DNA from: Cymbomonas tetramitiformis
Lineage: Eukaryota; Chlorophyta; Pyramimonadophyceae; Pyramimonadales; Pyramimonadaceae
Direction: 5' to 3'
Assembly (NCBI GenBank): GCA_001247695.2
Contig: LGRX02034702.1
Span: forward strand, 1 to 64,000
DNA length: 64,000 nucleotides
Shown: in pieces, positions 33,301 through 45,300 of the stretch
Layout: every line of letters starts with the position of its first letter
Numbering within the stretch: the stretch's first letter is position 1
The notes under the pieces: generated by a model
The model's database searches: none
What the model saw: only the letters and a program-made list of their open reading frames with translations
Told to the model about the DNA's origin: nothing
Program-made: the position numbers and the translations under genes

Positions 33301-36300
33301 AATACTTTTGGTAATGTACTGTTTGGAGTGCAAGCCCTCAGATGATTGATCTAACGGCTCAGGAAACACTGATCGATCTACCGGCACAGAAACCTCTAAA
33401 ATTCCGCAGGCTCCAATTTAACCATCTCTCTGATGCTCTTGATTAAACTTTCCTCGTGCGGCCCACGCGAGTGTGGCGCAACACGTTCCCCGGGTGTGGA
33501 ATGACTCCATGTATGTGAGTGCACCTGTATGTTCCTGAATTGCTTCTCCACTGGGATGATGGTGGGCTGGCTTTTGTCAGTTGATTTCGTGCCATTCAAT
33601 ATGTGTGGCCATGACGTGTTTTGAAGGCCAAGAGGCAGTGCAGGAACGATGCCCCACCCAGATGTGTGCGTGCACGGGCAGCCCCTGGCAAGCGCTGACG
33701 GTGCACCGTGACAAAGCACTCGGCCAAGAAGGGAACGCTGAGGCGCACTTTTTACCACAAGCATCTGACGGTTGCCCGTTTTTTGTCACAAGCATCTGAC
33801 GGCTGAGAAGGGAACGCTGAGGCGCGCTTTTTGCCACAAGCATCCGCAGGTCGCCCGTTGATTTCCCAGAACCGCCAGTGGATGGAGATGGGGGCTCTGA
33901 GCAGGTCGCTCGCCGCACACTGACGGACCCCGCCTCCGAGCTGTACACCCTTCCCTACGCCACCATAGGTGCTGTGGTTAACTTCCCAGCTGCGCTCGCC
34001 AGCGTGGGCTCTCCACCGGTCTCACCAGGGTGCCAACCCGGCTCCAACGGCACGCTGGCCACATGTGGTGAGGAGGACGCGGCGATGGAGCACACAGCTG
34101 TAGACGGGGTGGAGGTGGATGTGAGAGTTCTGGTGAGCAGAGAGGATCCGCATGGAATTGAGCCGGAGGCGTTCGCGGTGGCCACTTCCGCAATGACAGA
34201 GATCACTCTTAGTGCCGGCGCCGAAGTTCTGCAGGTGGAGTCGCTGTCAGAGGCCATTCTCTTCACCCTTCAGGTTGAGCAAGTACAAGGTCCGCCAGCC
34301 TCACACCCTGTCTCCCCCTCTCCCCCCATCCCCCTTCACCCGCAAGTCCCACCTCACAGGCAAGACCTGCCTCAAATCGAGCTCTGCAGCAAAGCAGAAG
34401 AGCATCGTTCTGCCTTAACTTACGGTTGAGATCTTTGCTGACAGCATGTCTCAGCAGCTGCGACTCTTGGAGATGCTTTCGACATATTTTGTGGAGAGGC
34501 GGCAATAATCAGCATTGGTGGCATCCACCGCCTCCTTTCGAGGCTTCACCTCGTCATCCTTGAGGGTTTATCCCCCCCCCTGGTTTTCACCACGCTTCAC
34601 GGAGGCGTCGCTCCTTCTCTCTGAGGCCTCATTCCCCAACCCCCCCTGTGGCTTCTACCAACCCTCACGAAGGCTTTACCCTTCTCCCTGAGGCCTCAGC
34701 CCCTCCCCCACTCTCCTCCTAAGGCTTTCAACCACCTTTCATTAAGGCTTTACCCCTTCTCCCTGAGGCCCCATCCCCCTTTCTCCCTCGGTTCCTGAGT
34801 TGTTATGCGACATCGCTGTGTCTGGTCCCTCCGCCGCTGCGCGGTCAAGGGAGCCCGAGGGGGGAGGGGACCGGGGTTGTGACAAGCAGGCGCGGAAGGC
34901 ACAGAACGCCAAAGTGGTTCTATATCCGGCACCATGCGCTGCACCTTCTGGAACGCCTCCCTCGGGCTCGGGGCATACTCTTCCCAAGGGTGCACCCAAA
35001 TGCCAAATCCGGCACCAGCGGGGGTCTCGATGTACTGGAGGAGCCGGCGTGTGGATGAGCTGCCGGCTGGCCTGCAGAGTGCGTGGGCTCTGGAGCGGAG
35101 CAACCTGACCCACGAGTGTGAGGAAACCTTCAACGCCACCTGGGAGATTTACTCAGGAGCCGACGCCGGTCTGCGCAAGTACCTGCAGGCGACAGGGTTT
35201 GAAGGGGGCAGTGACGACAGCGGGGCTACCCCCCCGTGCGCACTGGGGCGCCCCTTTAACTCACACGGGTGCTGGTGGAACTGGACGCACCAGGTGCGGC
35301 GGCCCCAATTGTCCGTAGGGTCCCCAACACTGGCATGCATGCCGTCCATGGCCGCGCCCTGAGTGGCGGGTTCTGTTATGTCGCTATGTAGTCACTCTGG
35401 CCTTGCACTTGGTCGGCGCTGCGGATGAAGCCGGGTTCCGAAGGGAAACCGACGGGCCAAAGTGTGCACGAGGCTGAACATCTGAGGGGCCACCTCCCCT
35501 CGTGTTTGTGTGCTGATCAGATTGGAGTCGTCGGTGTTCTGTCAGAGCATCTGCCTCCTGAGGGTCTGATGCTATCCTCCTCAGGTTGCACAGCAGAATC
35601 GACAACACACGAGCCTAGTGGCACCCACACTGGAAGCTGGGGCGGGGTGTGGGGAGCAGATCTTCACGGGACCATCATGCGTCATGGCGGAGGAACTGCA
35701 CTGCTACTGCACCCACATGACAGATTTTCGAGCGGCCCAGGTGTCCGTGGATACACTGGAGCCACCGAAGGTTTTGCACATTCGTGCAAGTCAGCTAAAC
35801 CTCACTCTCAAGGTCTTCCAACCCCTCCCTACCCCTCACCTCTTCCCCCCACACACACACCTTCTTGCCGCTGCCGCCCCGCTTCTCCCACATCACCAAT
35901 GAGAATGCTGAGTTGGCAGTTTCCCGCTTCCTCATCTTCTGACCTTCCCCAGCCACCACGAGCACCTGACAGTGAGGGAAGCTCTCAGGGCCAACATTGA
36001 GCTTTCCAAGTACACAATATACTTGCTGTGGATGACATTGAGGCCACTTCGCCGAGTAGCGGGAAGGGGCGAAAGACACCAGGCTGAAATAGAGCCTGAC
36101 AACGGATCCGCTCATTGAACTTGGGGATCTTTCGAGGCGGTCTTTTGAGGGATGGGGTGAGGCGGGGCGGCAGGACGTGCGGCGGGGTGCTATTTTGGTG
36201 ACTGTTGTGTTCACGCTGATGGCGCTGGCGGTGTACCTGGCATGGGCCTCAGCCGCCATGCATAACCAGCAGCGGCGCAACCTCCTGCGCGAACTCATGA

Positions 36301-39300
36301 AGCGGCACGGCACGGGGCAGTACTCGTTCCACACCATCGGGGGCGCGTGGAGCTGGTCGCTGTTCGAGGAGGACCGCAGTGGCGCCGTGCAGCGCACCAA
36401 CCAGAAAAAAATGAGGAGACGAAGGCAGCTGCGGGCCTATGACATTCAGCAGGCCGCCACGTCTAAGGCAATGCTACGCAATCGGATCGAGAATGTGACG
36501 TCGAACGCAAAGGCCAGGCTCACCAATGATGAGCGCAAAGAACATGAGGAGTTGGTGCACGGGCCCTGGACCAAGGTCATCCCTTGCCTCCGTCTCGGGG
36601 GAGAACCTCGGGGCGCAGAGCTCTCTGCTTTCGACCTCGGTTCTGCAGAGTCTACGGCATCTCCTCCGGCGTGCAGAAGCAGGGAGGTGACGGGTGGTGC
36701 GCGTTGGGTGGGAGGAGGTTGGGGGGGAGGGGGTTGCAGACAGAGAACGAGGATAATCCAGTCCCATACCACCGGAAGGCGGCGGAGTGGAGCATCGATG
36801 AGGCGGCGCTATTGAACGAGGATACTAATAAGGGCGGCAACGACAGCACGGTTGTGGCCGGCTTTGAGGCGTGTTGGCGCGAACCCTTCCCCAGGTACAT
36901 AAAGGAGGAGTGGACGGTCAACGAGACCATACTATCGAAGATGCTGGTCCCAGGCCAACCCACCTCCCTCAGCTCTGCATGTAGGGACGAGGACCAGTTG
37001 CTGCCGAAGTCACGCACTGCTCGTCACCTCCTTATGCAGGTGACGCCTGAGATGGAGATGGAGATGGAGATGGGCAGCGTGAGCGGGGCCAGCTCCGATG
37101 CATTGACGGGCCATAAGGAGAGGAGACGGGGGAAACCGCGCAGAAAGCAGCGCAAGAAGTCGAGCGATGGGCAGGAATCCGATGTAGGTGGGGATAGGGC
37201 CCAGGGACGTCACAGATGGCGGCAGAAAGAGGCCCCGGCGGCGCCTAAGGAGCAGAATGCGGTGTGCACGGAGGGCGACACTGCGGGCCTTGTGCCAGGC
37301 ACAACGGCGTGGACCTCGGAGATGGCGGCATCACCAACAAACACGGGCATTGCAGCGCAACAGGGGACTGGGGGACCAGTGGCTGAAGCGCTGCTGCCGC
37401 ACGACGAGGCTGTGGTGGTGCCAGATGTTGAGCCGATCTCGGCAGGGTCCAAAACCGTCCGCAACCTGCAGCTTGAGACCGGGGCGCCTCTGCAAGGCGA
37501 GGTGGCAATGGAAGACTTGCCGAATGACAGCCATGATAACAGGCATGCTCTGCTGCGTAAGGAAGGAGCTGCATCCAAGGGCTCGAGGTGTGCGCACTGA
37601 GCGTGACCCTTCACCCTGGGTAGCAGCGGCGGAGCAGCATCTGCGTGACGCGTGCGCTGCATCTATGCATTTGGAAGGTTAGTGAGGCTCGGGTGTCTCG
37701 CATTCAGGTTTCCTGTTGGTAGCAGTCACGTGCCCGTAGGAATCGACACACCTTCGCCTGCAGATCCGATGGCGCTCTTGCCTGAGTCCTCAGTGAGGTG
37801 GGAGGGGCCTCGCAGCTATCACCCGCGGCGGTTGTTCCGGAATGTCTTCGATGTTGAGGTGAATGATTTGCTGACCCATAAGCCAAAACCTTCGGCACCA
37901 ACGAGCCCCTTGAAGTTTTCGAACCTGAGCTCCCCCACCGTCAAGCTACAGGCGCCGGCCGAGCACAGCCGGGGCACCAGCATTTGAGCCAGAAACATAA
38001 TTGGTCATCGTGGAAGCGCCCGAGCAAAGTGGGGACCTCGTTGGCTTTGGTCAGATGGACCCTGCTAGCATTCGCATTCCGGCCTTCCAGTCAAAGGTCG
38101 CCCACCTCCCTGCCCCATCCCCCAGCCCCGCAGCCAGCCCTGCAACCTCACGCGGCCCTCTATTCCCGCACTCTGACCGCAGCAATTGACTGAGCCCGAG
38201 TCTATACACCGTAATCAACTGAGCCTGAATGGATGTGTTGCCAGCTGAGCCGGAGCTGGGCTCCAGACACCCACCCACCCCTTATGCGTCCTTGCCGTGC
38301 AGTCACCATAACGCTTGATGCTCTGTATAGTTTCTATTCCATAGTAAACGTAATCACATAGTAGAGATCTTCATAATCCTAGCTTACTTCAATTCATACC
38401 AGTGAGCAGTAATTTTCAACGTGCTACCAACCACAATTTTTGGCACAGGTCATACAAAGTAGCTATGATCCTTCTTTGTGCCTGCCGCCAAAGCGCTGCT
38501 GTGTCGATTGCGCGCCCCTTCGTAGATCCCAAGTAGACCTCCCCGAATACCGCCAGCTGCACAGCATTCTCAGTCAAACTTGATAAAATTCCAGAAAACG
38601 TAGCATACTTACTTCATTTTTGTGCCCCAATTCCTTCTTCACCTTGCAAGGGTGTGCGGCAGGTGGAGGAGAACAACGACGAGCAGCAGATGGCATGGCT
38701 GAAGCAGTTCGTGGACTTATACAGCAAGGGCATCCAGGATATTCCCAGCATGAAGCAGGCGCCGTACGCCGAGGTGCGCGATGTGGAGAGCAGCATCGAG
38801 CCAGAGGCAGTTGGTGCAACGAACGTTGCCAATGATAAGCCTTCAACGAGCCTCCGGCCTGCCTCAAGCCCCGATGTCGCAGGGGTTGCGACCGCAGCGT
38901 TCAGGAGGGTTCAGAGGGTGGTGACCTTTGCGCGGAGGGCATCTGCTGAACGGATGATAGGCGACATTGGGGGCAGTGCGCCAGCTCCAGCCTCTGCTGG
39001 CAGTGCGGGCGACAGCGGCGAGCCCAACACGTTCCTCGCAGGAATGGCGGCGCATATTGCACAGGAGGAGGCGGAGGAGGAGGAGCGGAGGAGGCATAGG
39101 AGGCGGACGCTCACTCGATTCCGCAAGGCCGGCAGGTCGGTTTACGCGGCGCGGCGGTTCCGTAAGATGCCGAAGCTCTTCGACACCCTGCCAAAGCCAT
39201 TACAAAAATTTGTGCGGAGAATGGGTTGGACATCATTTCTCCATGGCGATATGAAAGCACCACGACCCCGTCCCAAAGTGGACCATCCCCGGATGCAGCG

Positions 39301-42300
39301 GCTGCGCATCCGTTTACGGGTGAGTTTCTCTTTGCTAGCGAGACCATGTCCGCTGTCGGACCAGATCCAAGATCAATCGGTTGGTCCAGAGGAGCCTGTG
39401 AAATATCTGTCGATACGAACTGGGCATCAGTGAGTGTAGCTTCGATCACATCTGTTCCCCTCGACTGCACCAGGGCTCAGGCCTGGGGAGGAGATTTGGG
39501 CCGTCCAGATCAAGGCAGGGAGGATCATCGGTGCTACGGGACGGTGGCCTTGCATGGAGCTGGGGCTTTCGCTCAGGCCAAATTCCTTCTGCTTCTCGAG
39601 GCGCCACGGATCAAGACCTCTGCCGGCTCTTCTTATGTGCCCAATCATCATGGCCCGTTGCCTTGACCCTCCGCCTGGGATTCTTGCTGCGGCTTACAGT
39701 GGAAAGGGGGTTGGAGCGTGGAGGATGGTCACGGATGGCAGTCGGTTGGCGTCATCATCGGGCTCTACCAAGAAAAGCAGGACCTGAAGCACTCCCATCA
39801 TCTATGCAGTCTGCTTGGTCTCAGTCTGACTTCCATGCAGCTGCGGGTGCCGATTCAGGCGCTTCGCCGTATGGTAATCTGCGTAACCCTTCCCAAGCTG
39901 TTCCTCTTCTATGCACCACTCCCTGCCATCCACAGCCATCCCCTACATACGCTCAAACGCCTCGCCGCGTCAGTGCACGTGCCACGCATCCGTCAGGGAA
40001 ATAGCAACACTGGGAAAGGATGGACCCGTTGGCAAATGTGAGTTGGGGCTTATGCAGACGGAAGCGAAGATCGGCGCCACGGGACAGCCCTCCCAGCAGA
40101 GGAGACCTAATTTTTTCTTCGAGCCCGGCTCCGATTACGTATCCAAGGCCAACAACACGGTGCAAGGCTATGACATAAGCAGAAAGAAGTTCCTCGTAGT
40201 CCGCCCCCACCTCCGCCATGCAGCTTATGCCACAGCCGGGAAGTTGCGCATGCACTGAGAGCAGGATTGGGAAGAAGCAGTCACGCCAGGGGGTGGCACG
40301 TTAACTTCCATTCACTCGCTGGGAAGGTCACGGCTGTAGCACTCCAAGCATCCAAGCACAGGATTGCGTGGCTCCGTGCCGGGAGGGGTGGGGGGATTGA
40401 GGCTCATCCTGCACAAGGGCCCTCGAGGTCCGGCTTGCAAAATGACTGAGATTGAGGCTCATCCTGCACAAGGGCCCTCGAGGTCCGGCTTGCAAAATGA
40501 CCTGCCCATGTGCAGCTGGGCAAGCGCCTGCGTTGGCGCCTGCTCATATCATTCCGCAGCCAAATGGTTGAACCTGACCAGTCGTATTTATTCCGCAGCC
40601 AAATGGTTGAACCTGACCAGTCGTATTCATTCCGCAGCCAAATGGTTGAACCTGACCAGTCGTATTCATTCCGCAGCCAAATGGTTGAACCTGACCAGTC
40701 GTATTCATTCCGCAGCCAAATGGTTGAACCTGACCAGTCGTAATCATTCCGCAGCCAAATGGTTGAATTTGACCGCTCTGACGTGGAGATAGACAGAGTT
40801 GGCCACCCAGGCAAAGGGGGCCCAGATGGGGCAGCCTTGTGACCTCTGAGCAAGGGGTTATTGGCCCAAAGAAATGACATCTCCGGGTGAACAGGGAGAC
40901 AGTGGAGCCTTGGATTTCTGTAGAGCCAAGAGCATACCTCTCCCTCTCCCTCTTCCCCCCCCCTCTCTGTTTCATTTCTTCTGGCGGAAGCTCCAGATTC
41001 GTTCTCGGAATGGCCAAGTTGTAAGTCAAGCTCAATCAAGGGACACATCGTCAGGGTGCCGCCCATATCAAGGATAGGAAGTGGGTTTGAGGCGCGTCAT
41101 GAGTTCAGCCGAAATCATTTTTTTCTCTCACCTTTCATCTTCAAGGTGGAATCTCGTTTTGTAATAGAAGCAAACATTACTGCCGCTTAGCACTCGAAGA
41201 GGCTCCCATGCCTGGGCAGGCCTAGGGAGGAAGAGATGCCGAATAGCCATATCCAAGGCAGCCATTCACATGCCGAGGAGAGTGATGGGGAGATTTTCTG
41301 GCGGTGTTGAGGGCTCGCCCTGACAGAGGAAGAAGGAGCCATTAGAGCGAATGATCGGGACGGCAGTGGTGATTGCCTACCTTGAAGTGACTCGCGTAGT
41401 GAAGGAAGAGACGGTTTGCCACAGCACGCAATCCCCCTCTCGCTTTCTTGAGATGACGAGCCCTCATCGATATCTCCATTCACCCCTCCTCCCTCTGGTT
41501 ATTTGTCCGACCATGCAATGCTGCCTAGCTGAATCTGGAGTCTGGGCCGGCCAGACTGGACGATGCCTAAGGCTGCCACTTCTTGCAGCTGAAGTGTTTG
41601 GAGTATGCGGCTATGCATCTGCTTTGCTCACTCCTGGCCTCTATTCACCCCAGGAGGGATGCTAGGAGTTGCAGTTGTTCTTTACATGATGAATGCCCAA
41701 ACTCGCCGTGGTTGGTGTTTGTGTTATTGGCCCCGAGATCGAGTCCCAAACTCCGATGACAACGTCGCACAGCGCAAGTGAACTCAGCTTCGGTTTTCGG
41801 GACAGTCACAACATTTGCGACGCGCACGTCCTGTGCACCATTTTGTGTCTGGAAATGATCCGAGCAGGGCGCATGCATGTCCTTTTTCTTTTGATCTTGG
41901 GCAGGCACCTGTCAATTGCATCAGACGGTCTATCTTCGCGTTTGAACGGGCGGAAGGCACGGATCGGGAGACAGCTGGCAGCCGAGGTGAAGAGGCTGGC
42001 CCAGGTCGATTGGGAGATCGAGGGACAGACGTTCAAATGGTACCTCGACGTATTCCGGACGATGGTGGGCACAATCCACCGCCGCACAGGCTGGTTCTAC
42101 CGCTGCATCATATGGAACCTCATTTTCCTGCAGAACCACGACGGCTCCTTCTCCCTGTCACCAGCCCTCGCGACAGCCCTCGCCGCTGGTGACACCACCG
42201 ACATCATCAACTCGGACCCGACGGGTATACCAGCGACCCTCCCTCCATCCGCGCATACACACACCTCCTCGCCCCTCTGCTCTCGCAGCCCCCCTCTCTC

Positions 42301-45300
42301 CTGACCGACCTCACCCCGTACAGCCACGACGAGCCTCCAACTTCCGCGCAGATAATCACTTTTAAGGCATTGTGGGGTGCTCGGGCAGACCGAGTTATAG
42401 CACAGCCCTCATGTCTGCAGCTGACACTGAGCGCTGCGCAGATATTTACGGAGGGAGAAGCGCCGTGGATTGACAAATGAGGCGCAATTTGGAAGGCAGA
42501 GGGAGGCCATGATTCCGGGAGCGTGGCGAAGTGCAGGTCACTTGCGGACAGGCGACATGGAGGACTCCACCCCAGACTGTCTCTTCGCCATGTGCAACTC
42601 AGGCACACCCACCTCACCACGCCCAATCTGCCACTCAATGTGTACACCTCAACAGAAGGAGTGTCTAGAGCAGGGACCCGCTCAGAGAGGATGCCGCCGT
42701 CTGCTTGCGGATGCGCTGCCCATGGGTTGTGCCATGACTGACGGCGGACTGAGAAAGTAGGGAGTGCGGGCGCAGAGGAGGATGCATACACCCTTTGGGC
42801 AACGTTGTGCGTAGTGGCGCGACTGAAGACCCTCCCATTTGGATGGGTTATCAACCCACTTGAGCCTCCCCACAGTCGAAAAACCATGGCGAGTATTGCA
42901 ATTCAGTACACCAAGCACGCCTTTCGTGAGGTGCGCAGCCCTCTTGTCGGGACCTCCCAAGGGGGGGCTGGAGAGGGTGGAAGATCTTTGTCGGCTAAGC
43001 CTCCCAGGGCAGGGCAGACTGCACGGGCCCGCCTCATAAGGGTTGCTCCGAATCTCTCTGAGATGTGGTGCCCCCCCCCTCTCCCACTGTGCGCCTGCCA
43101 GGCGAGGCTGAGCGCCCAGTCCATCGCAGAAGTGAAGCAGGCTGCTGCGGACGCGGTGGCGAAGTGGACGCACGAGCGCACCGAAGTGATAAAGACGCTC
43201 CAGTGGTGCGTGGAAGCGCAGCAGTCCTACGTGGCAACTGCTCCCCTGCATACGATGGAGCCCCCCCTCACAGCCTGGGAACGCCGTGATGAAGCCCTTC
43301 AGTACCTCAAGGTGCGCGGCGCTCCGAAGCCTGGTGGCGCACTGAGCATCTAAGAGATAAGACCTCGATCTGCGCCTACGAGATATGCACGGCTCCGATG
43401 CATCCTTCTCCGGACGCCCTCCGGCGTAATCAGGGAATTCGGTGCCACCCTGAAGGCTGTCCCCAATTTCTTTTCTCCAGAAGGCAGCTACCTGCCCCCC
43501 TTGTTCCCTTGGATACAACAAGCAGTGCTCCATCTGCATGTCCATTCCTTAACGCAACAAGTAATCTCTGGGTTTCTTGCCCTGATTGGCCGCCTCCTTT
43601 CCTTGCAAGGACAGTCCACTCTCGCGGAGCGTGCTCCATTCTTGCGTTGCCTGCGAAGGATGTGGTGGGTGTCGCTGGATGGCGCCATCAGAAGCTGTCG
43701 GGAGCGGGAACAGGCACTGTTTCTGAAATCGATGAGAGGTCACTCATGGATTCGCATTGCAATGGTTGGGAAATCCGAACCCTTCACTCGAGCCCAGCGT
43801 ATCCTAACCGAGTTCACCACCATTCTCTTGATGCTCACTGCATGCTTCGGCTTCTTCTACTCGAAGGCGAGTGCCCTTCTCAAAGACCCTCAGAAGCCCT
43901 TTTCAAAGCCGTTGCGAGGCCCTTCTCAATGCCCCTCAGAGGCCCTTTGCACGCCCGGCTCAAGGCCCTTCTAGAAGCTTTTTTCCCCAGCTGCAGCTGC
44001 AGCTGCCACTTGTTGATTTATTTATCAGACCTCGCCAGCGAGTACCCCATCCTTGCCCCCTTGACGGCTTGCAATTCTAGCTGGCCGACTTGTGCACACC
44101 CCTGCCGCATCATCCTCCAGTCGCCTCCCATCCATGCTGTTGCGCACCTTGCTTAACTTGCCCTGCCCTTAGCTCATAGGGTGTGGCTGGCTGGCTGTGG
44201 CTGTGCCTTAGCCCATAGTGTGCAATGGGCTGGCTGTGGCTGTGCCTTAGCTTGGTTGCGCCTACAAGGCCGTGTGCAGTAATGTCAGCAACGGTGATTG
44301 CGCTTCTTGCTGGGCAGAACAAAACCTCATGTGGAAGCCAGGGCTATCAGTGGAGTGACTCCGGCACCACAGAAGTGCCCCTCCGAGGAAGTCCATGTTC
44401 GACCACCGTGAAGAGTTTCAGCTGTTCATTTTTCAGTCTCCTTCGGCATTTGCTCTTAAGATGCTTTGCGAGTCCTGTCTTCTCCACAGAGGATGGATGT
44501 GCCAGCTCTTCTGCAATCCACATGCGACCCATCGTCACTTGGCCACGGTGCCTCTATCCGTGTTACTCTCCACCAGATCTGCCGCCCAGACCAGCCGTTC
44601 ACGGCCCGTGGTTTCTGGCATCTAAGCCGGTGTGCACTGAGGGTGGGAGCATGAGGGACTCTGGAGCCGGGTGCAGGCGTCCATGTGCTGTGGGGAGTTC
44701 AGGCAGATGGTGTGTAACGGCGAGACCGATCTCAACGATGTATGTGAGGAGAAGTGCATAGATCTGATGGAGGGCGAGCCCTTCGCTTGCGTCGACTTCC
44801 ACTGTCCGCCGCACGAGGTGTACCTCCCTGAGGGCTACCAGTGCACCGCATTCCCACAGGTGCTGCTCCCTCCCCCTTCCCGCTCCCTCCCCTCCCCTCT
44901 CTGCGCTCCCTCCCCCTCTTCCTCTGCGCGCTCCTCCCCCTCCCCTCCGCCTCCCCATCCACGCTCCTTCCCCCACCCCCTGTGCGCTCCCCACCCCTGC
45001 GCGCTTCCTCCCCCTCCTCTCGAGCGTGTTCCTTTCTCACCCTGGACACACGCTTTCTGTGGCACCCATGTGATCTGCAAGCAAGCCGGCAGGAGCCTCA
45101 ACATCTGTGCCCATGAGCCCCGCCCGCGACTCCCCTGCCTCCCCCAGCGCAGGCACTGGCCTTTTGGTGTCGAGAAAGAGCCTCCATTTGAGGACGTAGT
45201 CCACCGCTTCTGTCAGCACTTCTGTGCTGATCACCGGATTTCAATTATCTGAGTTGGGCAGATGCTCTTCGGGGCTGCGTTGAACGGCGGCGGCCACAGA

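Larger units (their letters stand above)
28430..33440 (-). mobile_element. Nearly intact DIRS-group retrotransposon with split direct repeats
   Basis: In coding order: A1 (33440-33255), gag, RT-RNase H, methyltransferase-like domain, Tudor-like/tyrosine recombinase, B1 (from about 28905 to 28805, overlapping the recombinase end), A2 (28804-28619), B2 (28618-28430). A1 and A2 are 186 bp and nearly identical. B1 and B2 share cacatc.cattgcca and aggcacactgc. The word gctctt ends at 28429, at 28804 and at 33440, that is, at both outer ends and at the internal A2/B1 junction. I infer it is the recombination core. The only clear lesion is a one-base shift near 30560. It sits in a host intron, opposite to the gene. 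Confidence 0.88.
39320..41904 (+). other. Long intron; no gene recognised apart from tandem repeats
   Basis: Several frames of 90-150 codons exist on both strands, but none shows a domain or plausible splice sites. The intron holds the tandem repeats at 40397-40780. It ends with a good pyrimidine tract, tttttcttttgatcttgggcag. A small exon could be hidden, because the phases of the flanking exons do not match. Confidence 0.5.

Noticed and set aside
40549..40780. Regular 39-bp units considered as a CRISPR array
   Set aside because: There are no spacers; units are directly adjacent and the context is a eukaryotic intron.
42324..42477. Possible host exon with SAQIITFKALWG
   Set aside because: The phase does not match the donor at 42224 and the frame ends in TGA. 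It is mentioned in the intron entry but not called.
42207..43545. Two long minus-strand frames (226 and 287 codons)
   Set aside because: They lie opposite host introns and an exon with good splice sites; no domains were seen.
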